Translations under genes and position numbers: made by a program
Shown here: positions 1 through 8,245 of the stretch, piece by piece
Position numbering within the stretch: position 1 is the stretch's first letter
Layout of the letters: each line of letters begins with the position of its first letter
Notes under the pieces: model-generated
The model's database searches: none
The model's input: the letters and a program-made list of their open reading frames with translations, nothing else
Told to the model about the DNA's origin: nothing
Assembly: GCF_002943105.1 (NCBI RefSeq)
Contig: NZ_PTPZ01000001.1
Location: 248,001-312,000, forward strand
Length of the DNA: 64,000 nt
Direction of reading: 5' to 3'
From: Cloacibacterium normanense
Lineage (GTDB): Bacteria; Bacteroidota; Bacteroidia; Flavobacteriales; Weeksellaceae

Positions 1-1
1 C

Positions 2-2554
2 GAAAAAATAGAAAAAGCTAAGGAAACCTACATTCCGAAAGATGTAAATATTACCACTACTTCAGACCAATCTACGCAAGTAGAGCATCAGGTAAATGAA
101 TTAGCCAATCACATTATTATTGGTATTCTTTTGGTAATGGGAGTTTTGAGTTTCTCTATGGGAATGAAAAATTCACTTTTCGTAGGAACTGCGATTCCTC
201 TTTCTATGTTGATTGCATTTGCCATTCTTCATGCGATGGGAATTACCCTGAATACCATGGTACTTTTTGCAATGGTAATGGGATTAGGAATGTTGGTAGA
301 TGACGGAATTGTGGTGGTAGATAATGTTTATGCCAATATGGAGAAAGGACTTTCCAGAAGTCTAGCTTCTAAATATGGAATTGGCGAGATTGCGTTCCCA
401 GTAATTTCTTCTACATTAACTACTCTTGCTGCTTTCTTCCCGATGTTATTCTGGCCAGGAATTATGGGTAATTTCATGAAATATTTCCCAATTACGATTT
501 CTGTAACCTTATCAGCATCCTTATTTGTAGCGATGATTATCAACGCATCGATGACAGGTGGAAGTATGACGCTGAAAGACGAAAATTTAACCACAGAAAC
601 CAATAAAAAGCTTACCATAATCTTTGGTGGAATAGGTTTATTAGGACTTATTTTAGGAATTTTTGTAGGAAAAGCATATTTCGCATTGGCTACCCTTTCA
701 GTTTTAGCCATTGCCGCGATTTGGTTGTACAAAAATTATTTCTTTGGAAAAATTGTACATTTCCAAGAGACTTTCTTCCCTAAATTAGAGTTGAAATATC
801 AAGATTTCTTAAGAAAATTGTTAGATGGTAAACCGAAAAAAGCGTTAATGTATGTAGTAGGTTTATTGGTGGCATCGTTTATTATTATGGGAATTTCTTT
901 TGCTACAAAATGGACAAAAGTATTATTCTTTCCAGATTCTATGCCGAAGCAAATGTATGTTTACATGGATTTTCCACAAGGAACAGACATTGGCAAAACC
1001 AATCAAGCTACAAAAGTGATTGAAAAAAGCATCTTGAATACCATTTCTAAGTTTAAAGACAAAAAAACTGGAGAAAATTTCTTGATAGAAAGTATGGTGA
1101 CTCAAGTAGGAAAAGGTGCGGTGAATCCTCAAGTAGATGCAGGTTCACAAGCAGAAACGCCTCATAAATCTAAAATTACCATCAATTTTGTGGAGTTTGC
1201 AGACAGAAGAGGAGTAGATACCAAAGAAGTTTTAGAAGAAATTAGAACTACAGTTCCTCAAATTGCAGGAGCAAATATTACCGTAGAACAACAAGCTTCT
1301 GGTCCTCCTGTTGGTTATCCTATTTCCATTGAATTAAAAGGAGATGATTACAACCAATTGATTGATGAATCTCAGAGATTAATTGCTTTTATCAATTCTA
1401 AAAATATTCCAGGTATTGAAAAACTTCAGGCAGACGTAAATAAAGATTCTCCAGAGTTGATTATTGACATTGATAGAGAAGTTGCTGGTAATATGGGTGT
1501 TTCTACCGCTTATACTGGTATTACACTGAGAAGAGCCATGTTTGGTCAAGAGATTTCTACTTTTAAGGATATTAAAGATGATTATCAAATTGCAGTAAGA
1601 TTACAGGAAGATCAACGTAAAAATCAGAGTGCGTTATTTAACCAACCGATTACTTTCCAAAATAATAAAGGACAGTTGTTGCAAATCCCAATCTCTACTT
1701 TTGCTAGATTTAATGAAGAAAAAACCTTCAGCAAAATCAAGAGAAAAGACAATACCAGAACCATTATGGTCTATTCTAACATCACAAAGGATGCTAATGC
1801 CAATGAAATTGTGCAGAAGTTAAAACAGGATATGAAGAATTACCAATTGCCAGAAGGTGTAAGCTTCAAATTTGCTGGAGAACAAGAAGAGCAAGGCAAA
1901 AACCAAAGTTTCTTATTGTTAGCGCTTTTCTTAGCAATGAGTTTGGTAACCGGTATTATTGTATTCCAGTTTAATTCATTATCTAAAACATTCATCATTA
2001 TGACGACCATTTTGTTGAGTTTTAGTGGAGTGTTCTTAGGATTAACAGTCTTTAAGATGGATTTCGTAATCTTAATGACCATGATGGGAATTATTTCTCT
2101 TGCAGGTGTGGTAGTGAAGAATGGTATTGTATTGATGGACTTCTTCGTGCTGAGATTAGACGAAAAAATCGCTGAAAAAGGTGTAGAAACGCATGATGAT
2201 TTGACTATTGAAGAAGTAAAAGAAGTGATAATAGAATCTGGTAAAGCGAGATTAAGACCAGTATTATTAACCGCAACTACTGCAGTATTAGGACTTATTC
2301 CATTAGCAATCGGACTTAACTTTGATATTTGGAGTTTCCTTACTACGCTTAATCCGCATCTTTCTATTGGTGGTGATAACGTAGCATTCTGGGGACCACT
2401 TGCTTGGACGATTATTTTTGGTCTGACTTTTGCAACGTTTTTAACATTGCTTATGGTGCCAGTAATGTTCTACTTGGTGAGTAAGCTAAAAATAAGAAGA
2501 AGAGCTAAAAAATTAGAAAAATTGAGATTGAAAGATAATTTGAGTAACGCTTAG
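2..2554 (+). CDS. RND efflux transporter permease, AcrB/HAE1 type (5' end outside window)
   Basis: C-terminal ~850 residues of an inner-membrane proton-driven RND pump; the frame is open from base 2, so the start lies before the window. Seen: the TM4 motif GMLVDDGIVVVDN with the paired Asp of the proton relay, and the matching Lys in GVVVKNGIVLMDF of TM10, as expected for drug/lipophile pumps of the AcrB class. A periplasmic porter half (roughly nt 920-1900) separates two membrane blocks. Oddity: between TM6 and TM7 (nt 605-745) there are two extra hydrophobic stretches not present in E. coli AcrB. A strong terminator follows, so this is the last gene of its operon; the adaptor and TolC partner would lie upstream. 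Confidence 0.93.
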   Translation, partial: EKIEKAKETYIPKDVNITTTSDQSTQVEHQVNELANHIIIGILLVMGVLSFSMGMKNSLFVGTAIPLSMLIAFAILHAMGITLNTMVLFAMVMGLGMLVDDGIVVVDNVYANMEKGLSRSLASKYGIGEIAFPVISSTLTTLAAFFPMLFWPGIMGNFMKYFPITISVTLSASLFVAMIINASMTGGSMTLKDENLTTETNKKLTIIFGGIGLLGLILGIFVGKAYFALATLSVLAIAAIWLYKNYFFGKIVHFQETFFPKLELKYQDFLRKLLDGKPKKALMYVVGLLVASFIIMGISFATKWTKVLFFPDSMPKQMYVYMDFPQGTDIGKTNQATKVIEKSILNTISKFKDKKTGENFLIESMVTQVGKGAVNPQVDAGSQAETPHKSKITINFVEFADRRGVDTKEVLEEIRTTVPQIAGANITVEQQASGPPVGYPISIELKGDDYNQLIDESQRLIAFINSKNIPGIEKLQADVNKDSPELIIDIDREVAGNMGVSTAYTGITLRRAMFGQEISTFKDIKDDYQIAVRLQEDQRKNQSALFNQPITFQNNKGQLLQIPISTFARFNEEKTFSKIKRKDNTRTIMVYSNITKDANANEIVQKLKQDMKNYQLPEGVSFKFAGEQEEQGKNQSFLLLALFLAMSLVTGIIVFQFNSLSKTFIIMTTILLSFSGVFLGLTVFKMDFVILMTMMGIISLAGVVVKNGIVLMDFFVLRLDEKIAEKGVETHDDLTIEEVKEVIIESGKARLRPVLLTATTAVLGLIPLAIGLNFDIWSFLTTLNPHLSIGGDNVAFWGPLAWTIIFGLTFATFLTLLMVPVMFYLVSKLKIRRRAKKLEKLRLKDNLSNA

Positions 2555-2603
2555 TTGCTTTAATTACACTATTCATAGTTTTGTTTTAATAGTTTATTTT
2601 GAT

Positions 2604-2641
2604 AATTCTCACTCCTAAATACTGGAGTGAGAATTTTTTTT
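2604..2641 (+). terminator. Rho-independent terminator after the RND gene
   Basis: Perfect 12-bp stem (AATTCTCACTCC / GGAGTGAGAATT) with an 8-nt loop, followed directly by a T run. It sits 50 nt after the RND stop codon. Confidence 0.9.
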
Positions 2642-2676
2642 ACGAAATTTACGTTTAATATGAAGATAGTGTTATT

Positions 2677-4095
2677 ATGAAAAAATATTTTTTATTAATC
2701 TTGTTACTATATCAGAGTTTTTTCTCTCAAAATACTACAGGAGTTTTTAATGATGGTTTTATATTTACCAACGCAATTCAAGGAAATCCATCATCTTTTT
2801 TACAAAGCTCTAATCCTTGGGAAATAAATATTATTTCTTTAGATTCTTATTTGTATAATAACTATGGGTATGTTTCTAAACAAAGTCTTTTAGGCATTTC
2901 TGGAGAAAATGATTTTACTATTAGCAATAAGAAAAGTTCTAATGATTTACCCAAAAACACTGTTGGTTTTACCGTTCATGATAAGTTTGACGGTCATTTT
3001 CAAGCAGACGTTCTAGGTCCTGCAGTGGCTGTCAAATTCAAGATTAAAGATCACGAATTTGCGGCAGGATTTTATACTAGATTAAGAACTTTTGGAAATG
3101 CTTTTAATGTAGCTGAGCCCTATAAACACGATAATTTTGTAGATCAGCCTTCTTATAATAGATTGTTTGAACCCTTTTCCGTAAATATGGCATCTTTGCA
3201 AGAAAATAATTTTTTTCTATCTAAATCTTTTCTGCAAACCAAAACTTCAGAATTTAATGTTGGAGTAAATTTTAAACATTCTAAAATTTGGGATGCATTA
3301 ATAGTAAAAGAAAACAAATCTTTTCATATTGATTATAATAGAGATGAAAACTCTCTTGTTTTTAACAATTTTGATGGTGAAATTCTCTTTGCAACATCTT
3401 ATGATTTTGATAAAAATAATTATAAGCCAAAAGATTATGGACATGCAGTAGGAGGTGATATAGGTTTTACATATATAGATTACGGAGATTATGACAAAGA
3501 AGAAGGGGAATATCTTCAAAAATTGGCGTTTTCTGTTACGGACATAGGTTTTATTAAAGTCAATGGAGAAAAGCATGTTTTTAATGGAGATCCGTTTACT
3601 ATTAATAGAAAAAACGATTTTCAACACTTAACAAGCATCTCTGATTTTTTACAAGAACTAAGTTCACATGTTTATAGTGATCCAACTGCTTCTCTTGTTG
3701 GAACTCAGTTTACAGTTGCTTTGCCTACTGCTCTACATTTTTCTTATAGTGGAAATCTACGCAGAAATAGATATTTAACTCTTGGAGTTAATCAAAGAGT
3801 GCCACTGTATAAGTATGCTTTTAAAACGCCTAATCTGTTTTATGTTAATTTAGCTAAAACACACCATTTAATAACCTACTCAGCACAATTATCTTTATTT
3901 GAGTATAAAAAACCTCAATTGGGCGCATATCTTAGATTTGGACCATTTTTTATAGGAAGCGATAATATTTTGCCCGTTTTTTTTAGACAAGATAAGTTTA
4001 ATTCTTTTGATGTCTATTTTGGATTTAAAATTTATCCTTTTTGGGACAGTTCAGAATCTCGAAGATCTAGAAAGGAATGTTATTGTGATAAATAA
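2677..4095 (+). CDS. DUF5723-like outer-membrane protein with signal peptide
   Basis: Protein of 472 residues beginning with a classic signal peptide (MKKYFLLILLLYQSFFSQ). The mature part is rich in aromatic residues and alternating polar/apolar segments ending in FGFKIYPFWD, as in Bacteroidota beta-barrel proteins of the DUF5723 type (PorP-like fold, function unknown). The N-terminal part contains the GNPSSFLQSSNPWEINIIS segment typical of that family. It is a single-gene unit between two terminators. Family assignment is by overall appearance, not a search; an outer-membrane location is inferred. Confidence 0.72.
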   Translation: MKKYFLLILLLYQSFFSQNTTGVFNDGFIFTNAIQGNPSSFLQSSNPWEINIISLDSYLYNNYGYVSKQSLLGISGENDFTISNKKSSNDLPKNTVGFTVHDKFDGHFQADVLGPAVAVKFKIKDHEFAAGFYTRLRTFGNAFNVAEPYKHDNFVDQPSYNRLFEPFSVNMASLQENNFFLSKSFLQTKTSEFNVGVNFKHSKIWDALIVKENKSFHIDYNRDENSLVFNNFDGEILFATSYDFDKNNYKPKDYGHAVGGDIGFTYIDYGDYDKEEGEYLQKLAFSVTDIGFIKVNGEKHVFNGDPFTINRKNDFQHLTSISDFLQELSSHVYSDPTASLVGTQFTVALPTALHFSYSGNLRRNRYLTLGVNQRVPLYKYAFKTPNLFYVNLAKTHHLITYSAQLSLFEYKKPQLGAYLRFGPFFIGSDNILPVFFRQDKFNSFDVYFGFKIYPFWDSSESRRSRKECYCDK

Positions 4096-4112
4096 AATTA
4101 GAATATAAAAAT

Positions 4113-4142
4113 AGTTGCAATGAAAATTGCAACTGTTTTTTT
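4113..4142 (+). terminator. Rho-independent terminator after the DUF5723 gene
   Basis: 9-bp perfect stem AGTTGCAAT/ATTGCAACT around a GAAA tetraloop, then G and seven T. Confidence 0.88.
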
Positions 4143-4190
4143 ATGATATAAAATAGGTTTAATTATTAATCTTAGCATTTTAGGAATTCC

Positions 4191-4198
4191 TAACTTTG
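4191..4198 (+). promoter_or_regulatory. Bacteroidota -7 element (TAACTTTG) of the ThrE operon
   Basis: Exact match to TAnnTTTG, 18 nt before the ATG at 4217. It contains an in-frame TTG that could be mistaken for the start codon; the element argues for the ATG. Confidence 0.7.
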
Positions 4199-4216
4199 CG
4201 CAGTAAAAATTTAAAG

Positions 4217-5011
4217 ATGAAATCAGAAATGTTGCAAGAGAAACCTTTAATCGAAAAATATAATGATTTACTCTTAGATATAGGCTCTACATTAATGGTT
4301 GCTGGTGCGCATTGTGGTAGAATAGACCGAAATATAAAGCGTATTGCAGATGTTTTCGGAGTAGATATAGAAATCTTTTATTCTTTCAATGGAATTATTC
4401 TCACCACTAAAATGAGAAACAACCCTTCAGAAACCGCCACTCATTATAAAAGATTACCAACTCATGGTGTTCATTTCGGGATTCTCAACGAAATAAGTTT
4501 GCTTTCTTGGAAGGTAGTGAGCGATCATCTAGATTATCCACATATTAAAAGAGAGTTTGAAAAAATTAAAAAACTTTCTCATCATAAACGAATTCAAATT
4601 ATTCTAGGAGTAGGAATTGCTTGTGCGTCTCTTTGTATTTTAGCCAAAGGAGATTTCATAGATGCCACTTTTGCGTTTTTTGGTTCTATGCTGGGATTAA
4701 TTGCGAGACAAGAAATTTCAAAACGAAAATTTAATGTGATGTTAGCGATTAGTGGTGGAGCATTTGTCACCAGTTTTATTGCTTCCATTAATGTTTTTTA
4801 TGGAATAGGAGCGCTCCCCGAAAAAGCATTGGCTACTTCAGTGCTGTATTTGGTACCGGGTGTTCAATTGGTGAATGCCGTTATAGATTTAATCGAAGGA
4901 TACGTTGCAACAGCGATTGCAAGAGGTTTTTATTCGGGATTTCTCTTATTGTGTATTGCTGCTGGAATGGCTTTGAGTATTCTAATTTTTGGAATTAATA
5001 ATTTTTACTAA
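4217..5011 (+). CDS. ThrE-family threonine/serine exporter, N-terminal domain subunit (DUF1212)
   Basis: Inner-membrane protein of 264 residues with a cytoplasmic N-terminal half carrying the DUF1212 pattern (LLDIGSTLMVAGAHCGRIDRNIKRIADVFG) and about five hydrophobic helices in the C-terminal half (ILGVGIACASLCIL, FAFFGSMLGLIA, GGAFVTSFIASI, LYLVPGVQLVNAVIDLIEG, GFLLLCIAAGMAL). Corynebacterium ThrE exports threonine and serine; in many Bacteroidota the two halves are separate genes, as here, with the partner starting 1 nt downstream. Start chosen at the ATG rather than the upstream TTG, which lies in the promoter. Confidence 0.88.
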   Translation: MKSEMLQEKPLIEKYNDLLLDIGSTLMVAGAHCGRIDRNIKRIADVFGVDIEIFYSFNGIILTTKMRNNPSETATHYKRLPTHGVHFGILNEISLLSWKVVSDHLDYPHIKREFEKIKKLSHHKRIQIILGVGIACASLCILAKGDFIDATFAFFGSMLGLIARQEISKRKFNVMLAISGGAFVTSFIASINVFYGIGALPEKALATSVLYLVPGVQLVNAVIDLIEGYVATAIARGFYSGFLLLCIAAGMALSILIFGINNFY

Positions 5012-5012
5012 A

Positions 5013-5525
5013 ATGGATTTTTTTCTATTAATCATAAAAGATTTTAGCTTCGCATTTTGTGTAGCCATTGGTTTTGGAAGTTTGTTTAACACTCCAAACA
5101 GAGTTTTATTAATCGCAGGATTATTAGGTGGTTTAGGTCATGCTTTGCGTTTTACTTTGTACGAAGGAGTTGGTTTAGGGTTAATAACTTCTACACTTTC
5201 CGGAACAGTGCTTATAGGTTTATTAGGAATCGTTTTGGCGCATAGAGTTCACACTCCGCCTATTGTTTTTACCATGCCAGCTTGTATTACCATGATTCCC
5301 GGAATGTACGCCTATAAAACCATGTTGGGCTTCATTCGATTGACAGACGAAAGTGGATTAGTCAGAAATCCTCAAGATTTAGACAATACTTTTCACAATT
5401 TGGTTCTTACCGCTTCTTTATTGTTTTGTTTGGCTGTGGGAATTTCCATCAGTGTATTGCTTTTCAGACAGTCGAGTGTGAAAATGCTGAAATTTGCTCA
5501 CAAAAGAAAAATAGAAAACGATTAG
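5013..5525 (+). CDS. ThrE-family exporter, C-terminal domain subunit (DUF3815)
   Basis: Small membrane protein (170 residues) with four to five TM helices and the DUF3815 signature, including TPPIVFTMPACITMIPGMYAYKTMLG. It completes the split ThrE-type exporter encoded with the preceding gene (1-nt gap, surely co-transcribed). Start is the ATG right after the upstream stop; the earlier TTG at 4989 would overlap the first gene. Its last 4 nt overlap the convergent ABC ATPase gene. Substrate (Thr/Ser or other small amino acids) is inferred from the family. Confidence 0.88.
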   Translation: MDFFLLIIKDFSFAFCVAIGFGSLFNTPNRVLLIAGLLGGLGHALRFTLYEGVGLGLITSTLSGTVLIGLLGIVLAHRVHTPPIVFTMPACITMIPGMYAYKTMLGFIRLTDESGLVRNPQDLDNTFHNLVLTASLLFCLAVGISISVLLFRQSSVKMLKFAHKRKIEND

Positions 5526-6232
5526 TCTTCTATTTTTACGCTGGTATAATGAGCAAAAGCTTCTTCTAAATTATTGAATTTTCCTTTGAAATCTGCAATG
5601 TCAGCATCTTGAACAATGTTTCCTTGATGAATCAAAATCACTCTAGTACAGAGTGCTTCTACTTCTTGCATAATGTGAGTAGAGAGAATTACGGTTTTTT
5701 CTTTGCCAATTTCTTTAATTACATTTCTAATTTCTAGAATTTGATTCGGGTCAAGACCATTGGTAGGTTCATCTAGAATCAATAAATCTGGAGCGTGAAG
5801 AATCGCTTGAGCTAAGCCAACACGCTGTTTATAACCTTTTGATAACTGAGAAATTTTCTTTGATTTTTCAGGAGTTATTCCTACTAAATCTATGATTTCA
5901 TCTACTTTTTCTTTAGAAATTTGGTGAATATCTGCCACGAATTGCAAATATTCTTTCACATACATTTCCAAATAAAGTGGATTATTTTCTGGCAAAAAAC
6001 CGATGTTTTTCTTTACTTCCGTTTCGTTTTCGGTAATGTTTTTTCCATCAAAAATAATTTCTCCCTCATCTATTTTTAGAGCACCCACAATAGATTTCAT
6101 CAAGGTAGACTTTCCTGCACCATTCGGTCCTAGAAGTCCTATGATTTCATTTTTGTGAATATCTAAATTGATGTTATTAAGCGCTGTTTGTTCGCCAAAT
6201 TTTTTTGTAAGATTTTTGATTTCTAAAGACAT
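5522..6232 (-). CDS. ABC transporter ATP-binding protein, GldA-like
   Basis: Complete ATPase domain of 236 residues: Walker A GPNGAGKST (~35-43), signature LSKGYKQR (~135), Walker B LLILDEPTNGLD (~155) and switch His in LSTHIM (~188). The segment NIGFLPENNPLYLEMYVKEYLQF closely resembles GldA, the ATPase of the flavobacterial gliding-associated GldAFG transporter, but the protein lacks the ~60-residue C-terminal extension of F. johnsoniae GldA and no gldF/gldG is adjacent. It may serve gliding/secretion or be an orphan ABC-2 ATPase. Convergent with the ThrE gene (4-nt overlap). Confidence 0.85.
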   Translation of the reverse strand: MSLEIKNLTKKFGEQTALNNINLDIHKNEIIGLLGPNGAGKSTLMKSIVGALKIDEGEIIFDGKNITENETEVKKNIGFLPENNPLYLEMYVKEYLQFVADIHQISKEKVDEIIDLVGITPEKSKKISQLSKGYKQRVGLAQAILHAPDLLILDEPTNGLDPNQILEIRNVIKEIGKEKTVILSTHIMQEVEALCTRVILIHQGNIVQDADIADFKGKFNNLEEAFAHYTSVKIED

Positions 6233-6268
6233 AAGTAATCCGTAATAAGAAATTGTAATTTGTTAACG

Positions 6269-6276
6269 CAAAAATA
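6269..6276 (-). promoter_or_regulatory. -7 element (TATTTTTG) for the GldA-like ATPase gene
   Basis: Exact TAnnTTTG on the minus strand, 36 nt ahead of the ATG at 6232. Confidence 0.65.
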
Positions 6277-6347
6277 GAGATAATATTTTGAAAATAGAGT
6301 TCCGTAAGAACGATTGATTTTATAAAATTGAATTTCTTCCAAAAATA

Positions 6348-6373
6348 AAATCCCAAGAAATTTCTTGGGATTT
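6348..6373 (-). terminator. Terminator of tRNA-Arg
   Basis: 26-bp perfect palindrome (AAATCCCAAGAAA and its complement) 3 nt beyond the tRNA 3' end; T-rich on the minus strand side. Confidence 0.85.
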
Positions 6374-6376
6374 TTG

Positions 6377-6450
6377 TGACCTCGACAGGATTCAAACCTG
6401 TAACCTTCTGAGCCGTAATCAGATGCGCTATTCAGTTGCGCCACGAGGCC
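6377..6450 (-). tRNA. tRNA-Arg (anticodon ACG)
   Basis: Cloverleaf of 74 nt read on the minus strand: acceptor GGCCTCG/CGAGGTC (one G-U pair), D arm GGCGC..GCGC, anticodon stem TCTGA/TCAGA with loop TTACGGC giving anticodon ACG (read as ICG, so CGU/CGC/CGA), T arm ACAGG-TTTGAAT-CCTGT, discriminator A. CCA is not encoded. Confidence 0.96.
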
Positions 6451-6463
6451 GAAATTCGGTTTG

Positions 6464-6471
6464 CAAATATA
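6464..6471 (-). promoter_or_regulatory. -7 element (TATATTTG) of the tRNA-Arg gene
   Basis: Exact TAnnTTTG on the minus strand, 13 nt upstream of the mature tRNA 5' end. Confidence 0.7.
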
Positions 6472-6495
6472 ATGCTTTTTTGCTTTCTTTGAAGA

Positions 6496-7542
6496 ATGAA
6501 ATCATATTTTTTTGCTTTTTTTGCGTTATTGATGGTAATTTCTTGTAAAAAAGAAACTTATCAATTGTCCACAGATTGGATTGTTATTTCTAAAAACATT
6601 CAGTTCAAAGAAAATGGCGATTTTTTACTCTTAAAATCAGGAAAACATCAGTATAAAATTCCGCATTCTAAATTGCCGTACCAAAAAATTATGTTGCTCA
6701 ACGCAAGTTTGGTAGGATACATTACAGAATTAGGCGCAGAAGAAAAAATCATTGGCGTTTCTAGTCCAGAATATATTTTTTCAGAGAAAATACAGAAAAG
6801 AATCCAAGAAAATAAAATTCAAAACATCGGAAACGAACAGAAATACAATGTAGAAAAAATCATTGCGTATCAACCAGATGCTATTTTCACCAATTACGTT
6901 GCCAGTTTCGAGAATACTTACGAAGTTTTAAAGAAAAACGGAATAGAAATTATCTTTATTGATGAATATTTAGAAGAGAAACCTTTAGAAAAAGCAAAAA
7001 CAATAGAGGTTTTCGGTAAACTTCTCGGTAAAGAAAAAGAAGCATTAGAAAAATATTCAGAAATTGAAAAAAAATATAATTCGTATAAGAATTTAGCAGC
7101 AAAATCTATGAATAAACCGCAAGTTTTAACCAATGAAATCTACGGAAATCAATGGTTTGTAGCAGGTGGAAACTCTCAAATTGCACATTTTATAAAAGAT
7201 GCAAATGCCCAATATATTTTTGGAGACAATTCAGAATCTAAATCTACCCCGAAAAGCTTTGAAGAAGTCTTTTCTAGAGCCGAAAATGCAGAATTTTGGG
7301 TAAATGTAGGAAATCATAAAAACAAGAAAGATTTACTTCACATCAACCCGAATTATGCGAAGATGAAAGTCTACCAAAAAGGCGATATTTACACGATTTC
7401 TGGTAGAGAAAAAGGTTCTGCCAATGATTATTTCGAAAGTGGAGTAGTTAGAGCAGATTTAGTTTTGAAAGACTATATTAAAATTTTTCATCCAGAGATT
7501 TTTCCAAAAGATTCATTATTGTATATGAAAAAACTGAATTAG
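6496..7542 (+). CDS. Metal-chelate ABC substrate-binding lipoprotein (BtuF/FepB-like)
   Basis: 348 residues: lipoprotein signal MKSYFFAFFALLMVISCKK (lipobox Cys at 17), then a helical-backbone metal receptor fold with typical segments LGAEEKIIGVSSPEY, KIIAYQPDAIF, IEIIFIDEYLEEKPLEKAKTIEVFGKLLGKEKEA and a C-terminal GVVRADLVLKDYIKIFHPE. Such proteins bind cobalamin, haem or ferric siderophores at the outer face of the inner membrane and feed an ABC importer. No permease or ATPase is next to it, so the ligand cannot be told; in flavobacteria this orphan form often lies apart from its btuCD partners. Confidence 0.82.
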   Translation: MKSYFFAFFALLMVISCKKETYQLSTDWIVISKNIQFKENGDFLLLKSGKHQYKIPHSKLPYQKIMLLNASLVGYITELGAEEKIIGVSSPEYIFSEKIQKRIQENKIQNIGNEQKYNVEKIIAYQPDAIFTNYVASFENTYEVLKKNGIEIIFIDEYLEEKPLEKAKTIEVFGKLLGKEKEALEKYSEIEKKYNSYKNLAAKSMNKPQVLTNEIYGNQWFVAGGNSQIAHFIKDANAQYIFGDNSESKSTPKSFEEVFSRAENAEFWVNVGNHKNKKDLLHINPNYAKMKVYQKGDIYTISGREKGSANDYFESGVVRADLVLKDYIKIFHPEIFPKDSLLYMKKLN

Positions 7543-7546
7543 TCGT

Positions 7547-7554
7547 TATTTTTG
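7547..7554 (+). promoter_or_regulatory. -7 element (TATTTTTG) of mtgA
   Basis: Exact TAnnTTTG just after the previous stop codon and 33 nt before the mtgA ATG. It includes an in-frame TTG (7552) that is therefore not the start. Confidence 0.7.
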
Positions 7555-7587
7555 CAACTTAAATCAACTATTATAGATTACATTTTT

Positions 7588-8232
7588 ATGTGGAAATTTA
7601 TTAAGAAACTATTTTATACCATTGCTATCATCAGCATTTTTTCTATTATTTGGGGAAGATTTTTTAATCCGATTATTACCATTACGCAAATAGAAGGTTT
7701 GGTGAAATATCAAAAACTAGACAGAGATTACATCAGCTTTGATGAAATGGGAAAAAACGTAAAAAAGGCTGTCATTGCTAGCGAAGATCAGAATTTTTAC
7801 AGACATAATGGTTTTGATTTTCAAGCCATCCAAAAAGCATTTGCAGATAATCAAAAAGGAAAAAAATTAAAAGGAGGAAGTACCATTTCTCAGCAAACCG
7901 CTAAAAATGTCTTCCTTTGGAACGGCAGAAGTTATGTGAGAAAAGGTCTGGAAGCTATTTTCACCTTTATCATAGAAAAAGTTTGGAGCAAAGACATTAT
8001 TTTAGAACGCTACCTGAACTCCATAGAAATGGGACAAGGTGTTTTCGGGGTAGAAGCAGCAAGTCACTACTATTTTGGGAAATCTTCGGCAGATTTAACC
8101 AAGTCAGAAGCAGCTTGGATTGCGGTTTGTCTTCCAAATCCTAAAAAATATGACCCGAAAAATCCTAGTTCTTATCTTTCTAGAAAACATTCTTGGGTGA
8201 TGAGACAAATGAATTACGTAAATTTGGAGTAA
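7588..8232 (+). CDS. mtgA: Monofunctional peptidoglycan glycosyltransferase
   Basis: 214-residue GT51 enzyme polymerising lipid II into glycan strands at the outer face of the inner membrane. One N-terminal TM anchor (KKLFYTIAIISIFSIIWGRFF) and the five GT51 motifs: ASEDQNFYRHNGFD with the catalytic Glu, KGGSTISQQTAKNVF, the KDIILERYLNSIEMG block with the second Glu region, GVFGVEAASHYYFGKS and SEAAWIAVCLPNP. No transpeptidase domain, and length fits MtgA. Start taken at the ATG following the promoter element. Confidence 0.95.
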   Translation: MWKFIKKLFYTIAIISIFSIIWGRFFNPIITITQIEGLVKYQKLDRDYISFDEMGKNVKKAVIASEDQNFYRHNGFDFQAIQKAFADNQKGKKLKGGSTISQQTAKNVFLWNGRSYVRKGLEAIFTFIIEKVWSKDIILERYLNSIEMGQGVFGVEAASHYYFGKSSADLTKSEAAWIAVCLPNPKKYDPKNPSSYLSRKHSWVMRQMNYVNLE

Positions 8233-8245
8233 ATAAAGACAATTC

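Noticed and set aside
4196-4198. TTG as start codon of the ThrE N-terminal gene
   Set aside because: It lies inside an exact TAnnTTTG promoter element; the ATG at 4217 is preferred. The same logic applies to 7552 (mtgA), 41140 (lipB) and 12992 (macroglobulin, where an ATG follows at once).
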